A stretch of 33,719 nt of DNA from Intrasporangium calvum (lineage in GTDB: Bacteria > Actinomycetota > Actinomycetes > Actinomycetales > Dermatophilaceae), in assembly GCF_028446585.1 (NCBI RefSeq), contig NZ_JAPFQL010000030.1:1-33719 (forward strand). Reading direction: 5' to 3'. The translations under genes and the position numbers were made by a program. Each line of letters opens with the position of its first letter. Position 1 is the first letter of the stretch. Shown here one piece after another: positions 24,078 to 32,946 of this stretch. The notes beneath the pieces are model-generated. The model worked only from the letters and a program-made list of their open reading frames with translations, did no database searches and had not been told where the DNA came from.

Positions 24078-25094
24078 ATGGCCGTGCGCAGCCCACTGCT
24101 CGACCACCCCGGTGCCGTGGCCGGTGAGGGCACGGCCGCCGGGGTCGCCATCCACTACGGCGACCCGATGCGCGAGCAGCGCATCCTCGAGGAGGGCCTC
24201 GCCGTCGTCGACCTGTCGCACCGGTCGGTCCTGACCGTGACCGGTCCCGACCGGCTCTCCTGGCTGCACTCCCTGACGACCCAGCACCTGCTCGGCCTCG
24301 GCCCGCGCGAGTCCCGCGAGGCCCTGATCCTCACCCCGAAGGGGCACGTCGAGCACTCCCTGCACCTCGTCGACGACGGCGAGACGACCTGGATCACGAC
24401 CGAGCCCGGGGCCGGGGAGGCCCTGCGAGTCTGGCTCGACAAGATGCGTTTCATGCTGCGCGTCGAGGTCGCCGACGTCACCGCTGACTGGGCGGTGCTG
24501 GGCGAGCCGCACGCTGCCGAGTCCGCCGAGGGGGAGCCGCTGGCCTGGCGCGACCCGTGGCCGGACCTCGTCGGTGACACGACCGCCTACGGCCCCGTCG
24601 AGGGACACCCCGGCCGGCAGTGGTCATGGCGCGAGGTCATCGTGCCGCGCGCGTCGCTGGAGTCGGCGGTCGCGGACCGCCCGCTCGCCGGGCTCTGGGC
24701 CGCCGACGCGCTGCGAATCGCGGCGTGGCGGCCGCAGCTCGGCGCCGAGACCGACCACCGCACGATCGTCCACGAGGTCGACTGGTTGCGCACGGCGGTC
24801 CACCTGCACAAGGGCTGCTACCGCGGCCAGGAGACCGTGGCGCGGGTGCACAACCTCGGTCGTCCGCCGCGCCGCATCGTCTTCCTCCACGTCGACGGCT
24901 CGGGGCACGTGCTGCCGGCGGCCGGCTCCGAGGTCAAGGCAGGCGACCGGGTCGTCGGGCACGTCACCTCGATCGCCCGGCACCACACCGACGGGCCCGT
25001 CGCGCTCGCCGTGGTCAAGCGCAACACCGACCCCGAGGCAGTCCTCCTCGTCGACGGTCTCACCGCAGCCCAGACGGTCATCGTCGCGCCCTGA
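24078..25094 (+). CDS. ygfZ: Folate-binding YgfZ/GcvT-like protein
   Basis: 338 residues. The signature K-G-C-Y-R-G-Q-E begins at residue 245 and continues TVARVHNLGRPPRR, the conserved motif of YgfZ/IBA57 proteins, which help assemble or repair Fe-S clusters using folate. The earlier VDLSHRSVLTVTGPDRLSWL and HSLTTQHLLGL match the GcvT-like first domain. It follows the nitrobindin-like gene by 4 bp. A perfect 22-bp palindrome at 25123-25144 should end the transcript. Confidence 0.9.
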   Translation: MAVRSPLLDHPGAVAGEGTAAGVAIHYGDPMREQRILEEGLAVVDLSHRSVLTVTGPDRLSWLHSLTTQHLLGLGPRESREALILTPKGHVEHSLHLVDDGETTWITTEPGAGEALRVWLDKMRFMLRVEVADVTADWAVLGEPHAAESAEGEPLAWRDPWPDLVGDTTAYGPVEGHPGRQWSWREVIVPRASLESAVADRPLAGLWAADALRIAAWRPQLGAETDHRTIVHEVDWLRTAVHLHKGCYRGQETVARVHNLGRPPRRIVFLHVDGSGHVLPAAGSEVKAGDRVVGHVTSIARHHTDGPVALAVVKRNTDPEAVLLVDGLTAAQTVIVAP

Positions 25095-25122
25095 CTCCCG
25101 GGCCGCCTGGGTTGCTGCCAGG

Positions 25123-25144
25123 TCGGGAACCCCGGGGTTCCCGA
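25123..25144. terminator. Perfect 22-bp palindrome after ygfZ
   Basis: TCGGGAACCCC pairs with GGGGTTCCCGA with no loop spacer. A shorter CCTGG/CCAGG stem stands just before it. It probably works as a terminator. No U-run follows. Confidence 0.5.
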
Positions 25145-25187
25145 TGTGGCGTCAACCCGCGGAGCGCCCGCTGGCAGGATGGCGCCC

Positions 25188-26048
25188 ATGACGACCGTCC
25201 CCGCTCGCAGCGCTGCGCGCACCCTGATCACCGTGGCCCCCACCGGGGCCGAGACCGCCAAGGCCGACGTCCCCGCGCTCCCGACCACCCCCGAGGAGCT
25301 CGTCGAGACCGCCGTGGCCTGCGAGGCCGCCGGTGCTGCGCTCATCCACATCCACGTCCGCGACGCCGACCACCAGCCGACGCTCGACCCAGTCCTCCTT
25401 CGTGAGGCCGTGGCGGGAGTGCGTGAGGCCACCGACCTCGTCGTCCAGCTCTCGACCGGGGGCGCCGTCACCGACCCCCTCGAGGCCCGGCTCACCGTCC
25501 TCGACGCCGACCCCGACTCCTGCTCGCTGACCTGCGGGACGACCAACTTCGGCGACGGCGTCTTCCTCAACCCCTGGGGTTTCATGGTCGACCTCTACCG
25601 GCTGGCCCAGGAGCGCGAGGTCGTGCCGGAGTTCGAGCTCTTCGAGCTGGGGCACGTGCACGCCCTGCGGCGCCTCATCGACGAGTGCGGCCTGCCCTAC
25701 GGCGGCAAGGTGCACGTCGACTTCGTCATGGGCGTGCCGGGGTCGATGCCGGGCACCCCGCAGACCCTCATGGCAGCGCTCGCGCTGCTCCCCGCCGAGG
25801 TGACGTCCTGGTCGGCCACGGGCATCGGGCGCACGCACCTGCCGATCGCCGCGACGGCGCTCGCCGCGGGCGGGCACCTGCGCGTCGGCATGGAGGACAA
25901 CCTCGTCTTCGCCAAGGGCCGGCCCGTCGGCCACAACCGGGAGCTCGTCGGGCGCGCGGCGGAGCTCGCCACCCTGATGCAGCGACCGGCGATGTCGACC
26001 TCGGAGGCGCGTGAGCTGCTCGCGATCAAGGACCGCCGCGCGCGTTGA
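25188..26048 (+). CDS. BKACE family beta-keto acid cleavage enzyme
   Basis: 286 residues of the BKACE family (3-keto-5-aminohexanoate cleavage enzyme-like). The zinc ligands His54 and His56 sit in LIHIHVRD, and MEDNLVFAKG near the end supplies the conserved Glu. Such enzymes exchange acetyl-CoA with a beta-keto acid to give acetoacetate and a new CoA ester. The actual substrate varies within the family and cannot be assigned. The ATG at 25188 excludes a GTG-rich upstream leader. It appears to be transcribed alone and is followed by a long inverted repeat. Confidence 0.85.
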   Translation: MTTVPARSAARTLITVAPTGAETAKADVPALPTTPEELVETAVACEAAGAALIHIHVRDADHQPTLDPVLLREAVAGVREATDLVVQLSTGGAVTDPLEARLTVLDADPDSCSLTCGTTNFGDGVFLNPWGFMVDLYRLAQEREVVPEFELFELGHVHALRRLIDECGLPYGGKVHVDFVMGVPGSMPGTPQTLMAALALLPAEVTSWSATGIGRTHLPIAATALAAGGHLRVGMEDNLVFAKGRPVGHNRELVGRAAELATLMQRPAMSTSEARELLAIKDRRAR

Positions 26049-26062
26049 CCCAGACCCCCATC

Positions 26063-26136
26063 CCGTATGCCGCTGGGCTCGGCCCGCACTCGCGTGAACT
26101 CCGCGCGGGGCTGGGAGCCAGCCCAGCGGCATACGG
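26063..26136 (+). repeat. Long inverted pair of the GTATGCCGCTGGGCT repeat
   Basis: CCGTATGCCGCTGGGCT (26063-26079) and its exact complement (26120-26136) enclose 40 bp that contain a smaller hairpin (GGCTGG/CCAGCC). It lies 14 bp after a stop codon. This is the most complete copy of the family, with a 17-bp perfect stem. Confidence 0.8.
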
Positions 26137-26221
26137 CATTGGTGTCCTGGCCACAGTGTGTGTTCGGGTTCATGCTGCCCAGAGTTTGCATTCTGCTTGC
26201 TCTAGTTAGCACAATGGGGGT

Positions 26222-26638
26222 GTGAGCAAGCTTCCCGACCTCGGCGCCTACTTGCGTGAGCAGCGCGAGAACGCGCAGTTGTCCCTACGGCAGCTCGCCG
26301 ACATGGCCGGCATCTCCAATCCCTATCTGTCGCAGATCGAGCGGGGCCTGAAGAAGCCCAGCGCCGAGATCCTCCAGCAGATCGCCAAGGGCCTCGAGGT
26401 GTCGGCAGAGTCGCTCTACGTCCGCGCGGGAATCCTCGACGAGCGGGTCCTCTCCCACGATGACCCGGCCGCCGCGCAGGACGTCCTCTCTGCCATCGCC
26501 GCCGACCCGGACCTCACGGACCGGCAGCGCGCGGTGCTCGTCGAGATCTACCAGTCGTTCGTCGGCCCGAAGGAGCGCCGGAGCAGGACGGCTCCCCAGA
26601 CCAGTGGGAAGCGCACCGCGACCCAGAAGGAGAACTGA
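26222..26638 (+). CDS. XRE-type HTH regulator upstream of hbhA
   Basis: 138 residues. The XRE helix-turn-helix spans residues about 8-63 (LREQRENAQLSLRQLADMAG; ISNPYLSQIERGLKKPSAEI), followed by a short dimerisation-like helix pair and a basic tail. The GTG start has a very short leader after TTGCATTCTGC/TAGTTA-like promoter elements. The next gene begins one base after its stop and encodes the HbhA-like protein, the arrangement known from mycobacteria. It may regulate that operon itself. No ligand-binding domain is present. Confidence 0.85.
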   Translation: MSKLPDLGAYLREQRENAQLSLRQLADMAGISNPYLSQIERGLKKPSAEILQQIAKGLEVSAESLYVRAGILDERVLSHDDPAAAQDVLSAIAADPDLTDRQRAVLVEIYQSFVGPKERRSRTAPQTSGKRTATQKEN

Positions 26639-26639
26639 C

Positions 26640-27599
26640 ATGGCTCTCAACCAGCAGAAGATCAGCAAGGCCGTCAAGGACGCCCAGAAGCAGGCCGAGG
26701 CAGCGATCGCCGACGTGCGCGGCCAGCTCGACAACCGGCTCCCCGAGGTGACCGTCGACCCGACGCCGTTCTACGCGGTCGTCGGCGCGGCCAACATCGC
26801 CGTCGACACCGTCCGCCACGCGGGCGACCAGCTCGACGCCGCGGCCAAGCAGGCCCGCACCGTCGACCTGCGCAAGGGCGCGAAGAAGGAGGCGAAGCAG
26901 CTGCAGAAGGACCTCCAGAAGCGACTCGCCGACCTCCAGGCCCGCACCGTCGAGCTGCAGAAGGTCGCGGCGCAGTTCGCGGACCGCTTCGTCAAGGAGG
27001 CCACGGAGATCCCCGCGCAGGTCCTCAACCAGGGCCTCGTCATCGCGAGCAACGCCAAGGACCAGTACGACGCCGCCGCGGCTCGCGGTGAGCAGATCGT
27101 CGCCGACCTGCGCACCGAGGGCACCAAGGCCGCCGTCGGCCTCGCCGAGCGGTCCGAGTCGCTCGTCTCCCGTGGCCGCAAGGTCGCCAAGACCGCCCGC
27201 TCTGAGAGCGAGAAGGTCGCCCGCACCCTCGTCGACACCGTCGCCGACGACGCCGAGCGCGTCGCCGCGCAGGTCGAGTCGTCGGTCGAGGCCGTCGAGC
27301 AGGCCGCCGAGCCGGTGAAGGCCAAGCGGACACCCGCCCGCAGCGCCGCCGTGCGCCGCGCCGCCGCCCGCCAGGGTGCGGCCACGCGCAAGGCCGACCA
27401 GGTCGAGCAGACGACGACCCGCAAGGTCGCCGCCCGCAGCTCGGCTGCCAAGCGGTCCGCCTCCGCCGCTGCCCCGGCTGCGAAGAAGTCCACCACCACG
27501 AAGTCGGCCACGTCGACGGCCCAGAAGGCCACGACGACGGCGAAGAAGGCCGGCTCCACCGCGGCCAAGAAGGCTCCGGCGAAGAAGTCCGGCAGCTGA
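26640..27599 (+). CDS. hbhA: HbhA-like surface protein with Lys/Ala-rich tail
   Basis: 319 residues. Residues about 1-215 form a long coiled coil (QKISKAVKDAQKQAEAAIAD, LQKDLQKRLADLQARTVELQ, written in parts), as in heparin-binding haemagglutinin HbhA. The C-terminal 100 residues are low-complexity Lys/Ala/Thr/Ser repeats (KKSTTTKSATSTAQKATTT, AKKAPAKKSGS), which in mycobacteria bind glycosaminoglycans and DNA. No signal peptide is visible. AAGGAG precedes the ATG, one base after the HTH stop. The tail is longer than that of mycobacterial HbhA. Surface display here is an inference. Confidence 0.75.
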   Translation: MALNQQKISKAVKDAQKQAEAAIADVRGQLDNRLPEVTVDPTPFYAVVGAANIAVDTVRHAGDQLDAAAKQARTVDLRKGAKKEAKQLQKDLQKRLADLQARTVELQKVAAQFADRFVKEATEIPAQVLNQGLVIASNAKDQYDAAAARGEQIVADLRTEGTKAAVGLAERSESLVSRGRKVAKTARSESEKVARTLVDTVADDAERVAAQVESSVEAVEQAAEPVKAKRTPARSAAVRRAAARQGAATRKADQVEQTTTRKVAARSSAAKRSASAAAPAAKKSTTTKSATSTAQKATTTAKKAGSTAAKKAPAKKSGS

Positions 27600-27609
27600 C
27601 GAATCAGAC

Positions 27610-27643
27610 ACCGGGCCGTCACCTCACCGGGTGGCGGCCCGGT
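27610..27643 (+). terminator. Hairpin after hbhA
   Basis: ACCGGGCCG (27610-27618) pairs with CGGCCCGGT (27635-27643), and an inner CACC/GGTG lengthens the stem. It ends the HTH-hbhA transcript, 10 bp after the stop. Confidence 0.75.
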
Positions 27644-27669
27644 TCTGCTGCTGCGGCATACTGCGGGAC

Positions 27670-28695
27670 GTGCCCGACCACCTCTCCGCCCACGCCGCCC
27701 ACGCCGCCGGCGCCCCGGCCTCCGCTCCGTCCCTCGTCCCGCCCGGCCTGACGACAGCCCCCGTGGTGGCGCACGTCGTCCGCGGCGGCTTCGTCGAGTC
27801 GATGCATCACGGGCTGGCCGTCGTCACCCGACCCGACGGCACGGTGGACCTCGAGATCGGCGACTCGTCGACCCCTGTCTTCCCCCGGTCCTCGTCCAAG
27901 CCGATCCAGGCGCTCGCGATGGCCCGCCTGGGACTCGACACCGACGGCGCCCTGCTCTCGCTGGCGTGCTCGAGCCACTCCGGGGAGGACTTCCACATCG
28001 AGGGAGCCCGGGCCATTCTCGACCGGGCGGGTCTGTCGGAGTCCGACCTGCAGAACACGCCGGACCACCCCTACGACGAGGTCGAACGGACCGCGTGGCT
28101 CGCGGCCGGGCAGCCGAAGCAGTCGATCGTGCAGAACTGCTCGGGCAAGCACGCCTCGATGCTGCTCACCTGCGTCCGCAACGGCTGGGACACCGCGACC
28201 TACCGCGAACCCGACCATCCACTCCAGGTCGCCATCACCGAGACCGTGGCGGAGCTGGCCGGCGACCAGCCCGTGGCGTTCGCCGTCGACGGGTGCGGGG
28301 CGCCGATCCACGCGATTCCGCTGGCCGGTCTGGCCCGCTCCTTCGGCCGCCTCGCCGCCGCGACCGATGGGCCCGAGGCCCGGATCGCGAGCGCCATGCG
28401 CGGCTACCCCGAGTACCTCGGCGGCACCCGCCGCGATGTGACGGCCCTGATCCGAGCGGTGCCGGGGCTCATCGCCAAGGACGGCGCCGAGGCTGTCTAT
28501 GCCGTCGGGTTGCCGGACGGGCGGGGCGTCGCCGTCAAGATCGCTGACGGCAGCTCCCGCGCTCGGTCGGTGGTGCTCGCGGCGGTGCTCCGACGGGCCG
28601 GCATCACGGACGAGGCAGCTCTCGCCGCCCTCGAGCACCAGCCCGTGCTCGGGCACGGCCGGCCCGTGGGCTCGGTCGTCGCCGTCGGCGTCTGA
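27670..28695 (+). CDS. Asparaginase (L-asparaginase II/RhizAsnA type)
   Basis: 341 residues. It resembles the Rhizobium-type asparaginases, unrelated to the E. coli enzymes. Marks are [54 protein letters not shown] and [19 protein letters not shown]. The SSSK and CSGKH segments carry the likely catalytic Ser-Lys pair. It converts asparagine to aspartate and ammonia. A GTG start at 27670 omits the hbhA-proximal codons. The N-terminal 30 residues are Ala/Pro-rich. The dtd start is only 10 bp after its stop. Confidence 0.85.
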   Translation: MPDHLSAHAAHAAGAPASAPSLVPPGLTTAPVVAHVVRGGFVESMHHGLAVVTRPDGTVDLEIGDSSTPVFPRSSSKPIQALAMARLGLDTDGALLSLACSSHSGEDFHIEGARAILDRAGLSESDLQNTPDHPYDEVERTAWLAAGQPKQSIVQNCSGKHASMLLTCVRNGWDTATYREPDHPLQVAITETVAELAGDQPVAFAVDGCGAPIHAIPLAGLARSFGRLAAATDGPEARIASAMRGYPEYLGGTRRDVTALIRAVPGLIAKDGAEAVYAVGLPDGRGVAVKIADGSSRARSVVLAAVLRRAGITDEAALAALEHQPVLGHGRPVGSVVAVGV

Positions 28696-28705
28696 GGCGC
28701 CCGCG

Positions 28706-29131
28706 ATGCGTGCCGTCCTTCAGCGGGTCACCGAGGCCCGGGTCGAGGTCGAGGGGGAGGTGGTCGGCGAGATCACCCGGCCGGGGCTGCTCGCCTTCAT
28801 CGGCGTGACCCACGACGACGGCCCAGCGCAGGTGGAGCGACTGGCCCGCAAGATCGCCGAGCTGCGCATCCTTAGGGACGAGCAGAGCCTGACCGACGCC
28901 CGGGCGCCGGTGCTCGTGGTCAGCCAGTTCACCCTCTACGCCGACACCCGCAAGGGCCGCCGACCGTCGTGGTCCGCGGCCGCTCCCGGGCCCGTCGCCG
29001 AGCCGTTGGTCGACGCCGTCGTCGCTGCGCTCCGGGCGCGGGGGATCGAGGTCGCGACCGGGCGGTTCGGGGCGATGATGGCCGTCTCGCTGACCAACGA
29101 CGGCCCGGTCACCCTCGTCGTCGACGCCTGA
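28706..29131 (+). CDS. dtd: D-aminoacyl-tRNA deacylase Dtd
   Basis: 141 residues, slightly short for Dtd but complete. The two conserved motifs that form the active site across the dimer are [18 protein letters not shown] (the SQFTLY motif) and [17 protein letters not shown] (the N-x-GPVT motif). It removes D-amino acids such as D-Tyr mischarged on tRNA. It lies 10 bp after the asparaginase gene in the same direction, so they are probably one transcript. No alternative family is plausible. Confidence 0.95.
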   Translation: MRAVLQRVTEARVEVEGEVVGEITRPGLLAFIGVTHDDGPAQVERLARKIAELRILRDEQSLTDARAPVLVVSQFTLYADTRKGRRPSWSAAAPGPVAEPLVDAVVAALRARGIEVATGRFGAMMAVSLTNDGPVTLVVDA

Positions 29132-29226
29132 GCGCGGGGCGGCCCCACTGGGGGATGACCCGGAACGGTCCCGGATCGTGACCGCGCGGGCGATCTACCC
29201 TCAGGGACGGCAGTTAGGCTGCGAGC

Positions 29227-29538
29227 ATGCAGCTGTTCTACGGCTTCCAGAACGTCGTCCTCCTCGTCATCGGCGCCGTCGCCTTCGGGGCGGAGATCTT
29301 CGCGTTCGTGGACGCCCTGCGACACCCCGAGCGCGCCTACCTTGCCGCAGGCAAGCGGACCCGCACCTTCTGGCTCGTCATCCTCGGGGCCGCCGTCGCC
29401 ATCGGCTTCGTCACGATGTTCAACCCGCTCAACCTCTTCGGCCTGCTCGCCATCGTCGGCGCCTCTGTCTACCTCGCTGATGTGCGCCCGGCGCTGCGGC
29501 AGGTCCGTGGCATCGGTGGGTCGTCCAGCCGGTGGTGA
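29227..29538 (+). CDS. DUF2516 family membrane protein
   Basis: 103 residues with three hydrophobic segments (about residues 5-26, 47-65 and 70-85) and the conserved FVDALRHPERAYLAAGKRTR loop. FWLVILGAAVAIGFV and NLFGLLAIVGASVYLADVRP fit the actinobacterial DUF2516 family. The function is unknown. It has a clear ATG and stands alone, with no partner gene at short spacing. Confidence 0.85.
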   Translation: MQLFYGFQNVVLLVIGAVAFGAEIFAFVDALRHPERAYLAAGKRTRTFWLVILGAAVAIGFVTMFNPLNLFGLLAIVGASVYLADVRPALRQVRGIGGSSSRW

Positions 29539-29604
29539 CCGGGACGCGGCACCACCTGGCCCGCGCCTGGGGCACACTGGGCACTCACGACCAAAGGGGA
29601 GAGC

Positions 29605-30057
29605 ATGATCGAGCACCAGACCGCCGCCACGGTGACGGAGCAGCACGTGGGTGACGACGCGAGACGGCCGGCCCACACGCCGGACGACTACACGCTGGGT
29701 GACCGCAACCCGACCGACGACATCTTCGTCGCGGAGCGCCCTTGGGGTGCCTTCCAGCAGTTCGTCTCCAACGAGCAGGTGACGGTCAAGATCATCACGG
29801 TGCAGCCGGGCCACCGGCTCTCCCTGCAGCGGCATGACCACCGGGGCGAGATGTGGCAGGTCCTGGACGTGCCGATCGACATCACCGTCGACGACCGCAC
29901 CTGGACGGCCGCGCCCGGCGAGACCATCTGGGTGCCGCGCGGCTCGACGCATCGCATGGGCAACTCGGGATCGCAGCCCGGCCGGCTCCTCGAGGTGGCG
30001 TTCGGCCACTTCGACGAGGGTGACATCGAGCGGCTCCAGGACGACTACGCCCGCTGA
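29605..30057 (+). CDS. Cupin, mannose-6-phosphate isomerase type II-like
   Basis: 150 residues of one cupin domain. FVAERPWGAFQQFV leads into ITVQPGHRLSLQRHDHRGE with the metal-binding histidines, then GETIWVPRGSTHRMGN with a third one, as in the C-terminal part of ManC-type isomerases. It probably binds a metal and isomerises a sugar phosphate. The ATG follows AAAGGGGAGAGC. The first 40 residues are acidic and not conserved. It converges with the methyltransferase gene, separated by a 16-bp tandem repeat. Confidence 0.8.
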   Translation: MIEHQTAATVTEQHVGDDARRPAHTPDDYTLGDRNPTDDIFVAERPWGAFQQFVSNEQVTVKIITVQPGHRLSLQRHDHRGEMWQVLDVPIDITVDDRTWTAAPGETIWVPRGSTHRMGNSGSQPGRLLEVAFGHFDEGDIERLQDDYAR

Positions 30058-30059
30058 TG

Positions 30060-30107
30060 GTGGCCTAGTGGCCTGGTGGCCTAGTGGCGGGGTGGCCCAG
30101 TGGCGGG
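30060..30107. repeat. Three tandem 16-bp repeats
   Basis: GTGGCCTAGTGGCCTG, GTGGCCTAGTGGCGGG and GTGGCCCAGTGGCGGG stand head to tail (30060-30107). Each unit is itself two 8-mers starting GTGGC. The stop codon of the methyltransferase gene (30081-30083) lies inside. The number of units may vary between strains. Confidence 0.8.
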
Positions 30108-30941
30108 TGCGACGGCGTCCCAGGCGACGGTGATCTCACCGAGCCGCCACCGCGCGGGGCCGTCCGTCAGGGGCCACCGCTCGGCGAGTTCTGCAGCCGT
30201 GGCCAGGAACCGCTGTCGGGCCCCCCACGAGGCGTGCGGCGCCTGCCGCGCCCACGTCTCGTCGAGGTCGGCGAGATAGGCGTGTACGGGCTCGCCGGGC
30301 ACGTTCCGGTGGATGAGGACCTTCGGGAGTCGCTCCGCGACGTCTGACGGGCGGTCCATGCCGCGCAGCCGGAGCGAGATCGTCAGCGAGATGGGGCCGC
30401 TGCTGTCCACTGCCACCCACGTCGCCCGACGGCCCACCTCGTCGCAGGTGCCGTCGACGAGCAGCCCTCCCGGCGCCAGCCGACTCTGGAGCTGCGCCCA
30501 GGCCCCCGCGACATAGCTCTCGTCGTACTGCCGGAGGACGTTGAAGGCACGGATGACCATGGGACGGGCGCCGTCGAGCGGCACCTCGAAGCCGCCGCGT
30601 CGGAAGGTCAGCCCGGGGCGCTCGAGCGGCTTGGCGGCGGCCACGCGCTCCGGGTCGATCTCGATGCCGACGACCTCGACGTCCGGGCGGACGCGGCGCA
30701 GCCGCTCGTGCAGCTCGACTGCCGTGATCGGGGAGGCGCCGTAGCCGAGATCGACGACGATCGGCGCCGCCGTGCCGCCGCGCAGGCGCCAGGCCTGGGG
30801 TCCGGCCAGCCACCGGTCGCAGCGGCGCAGCCGGTTCGGATTCGTCGTGCCCCGCGTGATCGACCCGACGGGGCGAGCTCGGCCGGACACGGCGCGCAGC
30901 CTAACGGGGATCTGGAGCGAGACCGAGTCGTGGACCGCCAT
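30081..30941 (-). CDS. Class I SAM-dependent methyltransferase-like protein
   Basis: 286 residues from the ATG at 30939-30941 (MAVHDSVSL); an ATG at 30965 would add eight. The Rossmann core shows PIVVDLGYGASPITAVELH (motif I) and VEVVGIEIDPERVAAA (motif II), with the later GGLLVDGTCDEVGR. The N-terminus has a basic RRCDRWLAG patch. Substrate and role are unknown, but the gene is conserved next to mshA in related genomes as I recall. Its stop lies in the tandem repeat, which could alter the last residues. Confidence 0.75.
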   Translation of the reverse strand: MAVHDSVSLQIPVRLRAVSGRARPVGSITRGTTNPNRLRRCDRWLAGPQAWRLRGGTAAPIVVDLGYGASPITAVELHERLRRVRPDVEVVGIEIDPERVAAAKPLERPGLTFRRGGFEVPLDGARPMVIRAFNVLRQYDESYVAGAWAQLQSRLAPGGLLVDGTCDEVGRRATWVAVDSSGPISLTISLRLRGMDRPSDVAERLPKVLIHRNVPGEPVHAYLADLDETWARQAPHASWGARQRFLATAAELAERWPLTDGPARWRLGEITVAWDAVAPATGPPRH

Positions 30942-31022
30942 GACCACACTCTGGAATAGAGCCATTCACCGATGTGGTTGAGTCAGGGGACAGGGTGGAA
31001 CGGGTCGAGCAGAAGGGCGCAG

Positions 31023-32324
31023 ATGTCGGACGACCCCCAGCGCGTGGCGATGATCAGCGTGCACACCTCCCCCCTGGAGCAGCCCGGCACCGGTGATGCC
31101 GGCGGGCTCAACGTCTACGTCGCCGAGACGGCGAAGGAGCTCGCGCGCCGGGGCATCGAGGTCGACATCTTCACGCGTCGCACGACCGGCGAGACGCCGG
31201 TCGTCGGGGAGCTGGTCCCCGGCGTCCGAGTGGTGCACGTGACCGCCGGACCCTACGAGGGGCTGCCCAAGGAAGAGCTGCCCGGCCAGCTCTGTGCGTT
31301 CTCGGCCGGCATCATGCAGGTGGGGCTGTCCGTCCCCGAAGACCACTACGACGTGGTCCACACCCACTACTGGCTCTCCGGGCAGGTGGGATGGCTGGCC
31401 GCAGACCGCTGGGGCGTCGCGCTCGTCCACACCATGCACACGATGGCGCGCGTGAAGAACCTCCACCTCGCCGACGACGACACGCCGGAGCCACGCGGCC
31501 GTGAGATCGGCGAGGTCCAGGTCGTCGAGGCCGCGGACCGCCTCGTCGCCAACACCGAGGGCGAGGCCAACGAACTCATCGACCTCTACGACGCGCCGCC
31601 CCGCAAGGTCTCGGTCGTTCCACCGGGCGTCGACCTCACCACGTTCACCCCCGGCAGCAGGGCGGAGGCTCGGGTCGAGCTGGACCTCCCGGTCGACGGT
31701 GAGCTGCTGCTCTTCGTCGGCCGGATCCAGCCGCTCAAGGCTCCCGACATGCTCCTGCGCGTCGCTGCCGAGCTGCTCCGTCGCGAGCCCGAGCGACGCC
31801 GCCGGCTCACCGTCGCCGTGCTCGGTGGCCCGAGCGGGACCGGCCTGGCGCACCCCCACGGGCTGGAGGACCTGGCCGCCGACCTCGGGATCACCGACGT
31901 GGTCCGCTTCGTCAAGCCGGTCGAGCGGGCGGTGCTGGCGCAGTGGTACCGGGCCGCCGACCTCGTCCTCGTCCCCAGCTACAGCGAGTCCTTCGGACTG
32001 GTGGCCATCGAGGCCCAGGCCTGCGGCACCCCGGTCGTCGCCGCGGACGTCGGTGGCCTCCCGACGGCCGTCGGCGACGCAGGGGTCCTGGTCGCAGGCC
32101 ACGACCCGTCCGCCTGGACCGACGCCGTCCAGGACCTGCTTCGGGACCCGGACCGCCGGTCAGAGCTCGGCCGCAGGGCGGTCGAGCACGCCAGCGGCTT
32201 CGGCTGGGACGCGACGACCGACCGTCTGCTCGCCGTCTACCGGCAGGCGATCCATGACCGGACCCACTCACCGATTGCCGAGGGCGAAGGTCTGGCCGGC
32301 GTGCCCCGGGCCGTCATCCCGTGA
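31023..32324 (+). CDS. mshA: D-inositol-3-phosphate glycosyltransferase MshA
   Basis: 433 residues of the GT4, GT-B fold. [20 protein letters not shown] near the N-terminus is the MshA donor/acceptor loop. [20 protein letters not shown] follows, then [11 protein letters not shown] and the E-x7-E element in [20 protein letters not shown]. It joins N-acetylglucosamine to inositol phosphate, the first step of mycothiol synthesis; MshD at 20274-21188 does the last. AGAAGGG lies before the ATG. It begins the mshA-ybjN-gpmA order known from mycobacteria. Confidence 0.95.
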   Translation: MSDDPQRVAMISVHTSPLEQPGTGDAGGLNVYVAETAKELARRGIEVDIFTRRTTGETPVVGELVPGVRVVHVTAGPYEGLPKEELPGQLCAFSAGIMQVGLSVPEDHYDVVHTHYWLSGQVGWLAADRWGVALVHTMHTMARVKNLHLADDDTPEPRGREIGEVQVVEAADRLVANTEGEANELIDLYDAPPRKVSVVPPGVDLTTFTPGSRAEARVELDLPVDGELLLFVGRIQPLKAPDMLLRVAAELLRREPERRRRLTVAVLGGPSGTGLAHPHGLEDLAADLGITDVVRFVKPVERAVLAQWYRAADLVLVPSYSESFGLVAIEAQACGTPVVAADVGGLPTAVGDAGVLVAGHDPSAWTDAVQDLLRDPDRRSELGRRAVEHASGFGWDATTDRLLAVYRQAIHDRTHSPIAEGEGLAGVPRAVIP

Positions 32325-32390
32325 CACGCCGCGTGGCGTCTCGCTGCCGGCCCCAGCCGCCTGTCGCCTGCCGCCTGACATGCTGGGTCA

Positions 32391-32915
32391 GTGACTGAGC
32401 GAGAGGGCGGGACCGCGAAGGCTGAGGGTCGGCTGACGGAGTACCTCCGGTCGGCGGACCTGGAGTGGGAGCTGGGCGGCCGCGACGGTGAGTACGTCGT
32501 CACGCTGCCCGGCGAGAAGAAGCTGCGCACCGTGGTCTCGCTCCTCGTCCGTCCGCGCACCACGAGTGTCTCCGCATTCGTCATCCGCAACCCTGACGAG
32601 AACCATGAGCAGTTCTACCGGACCCTGCTGCGCAAGAACCTCCGCCTCACCGGGGTGGCCTACGCCATCGACACGGACGGCGACGTCTACGTGCGCGGCG
32701 AGATCCCGACTGATGCCCTCGACGCCGAGCACCTCGACCAGTTCTTCGGGGTCGTCCTCGCTGCCAGCGACGAGGCGTTCAACGAGCTGCTCGCCCTCGG
32801 TTTCCTGGGGTCGATGAAGAAGGAATGGGCGTGGCGTATCTCTCGGGGGGAGTCGACCAAGAACCTCGAGCCCTTCCGGCACCTGCTCGAGGGTGACGCT
32901 GGACAGTCCTCCTGA
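32391..32915 (+). CDS. YbjN domain protein
   Basis: 174 residues. The fold resembles secretion chaperones: [21 protein letters not shown] at the start, then [21 protein letters not shown] and [21 protein letters not shown]. YbjN proteins are cytosolic and have a debated role in stress regulation. It follows mshA by 66 bp and precedes gpmA by 31 bp, the same order as in mycobacteria. The GTG start gives a basic N-terminus. The function is not known. Confidence 0.85.
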   Translation: MTEREGGTAKAEGRLTEYLRSADLEWELGGRDGEYVVTLPGEKKLRTVVSLLVRPRTTSVSAFVIRNPDENHEQFYRTLLRKNLRLTGVAYAIDTDGDVYVRGEIPTDALDAEHLDQFFGVVLAASDEAFNELLALGFLGSMKKEWAWRISRGESTKNLEPFRHLLEGDAGQSS

Positions 32916-32946
32916 CGGTCGGACCGGCGTCGCTAGGCTGGCGGTC

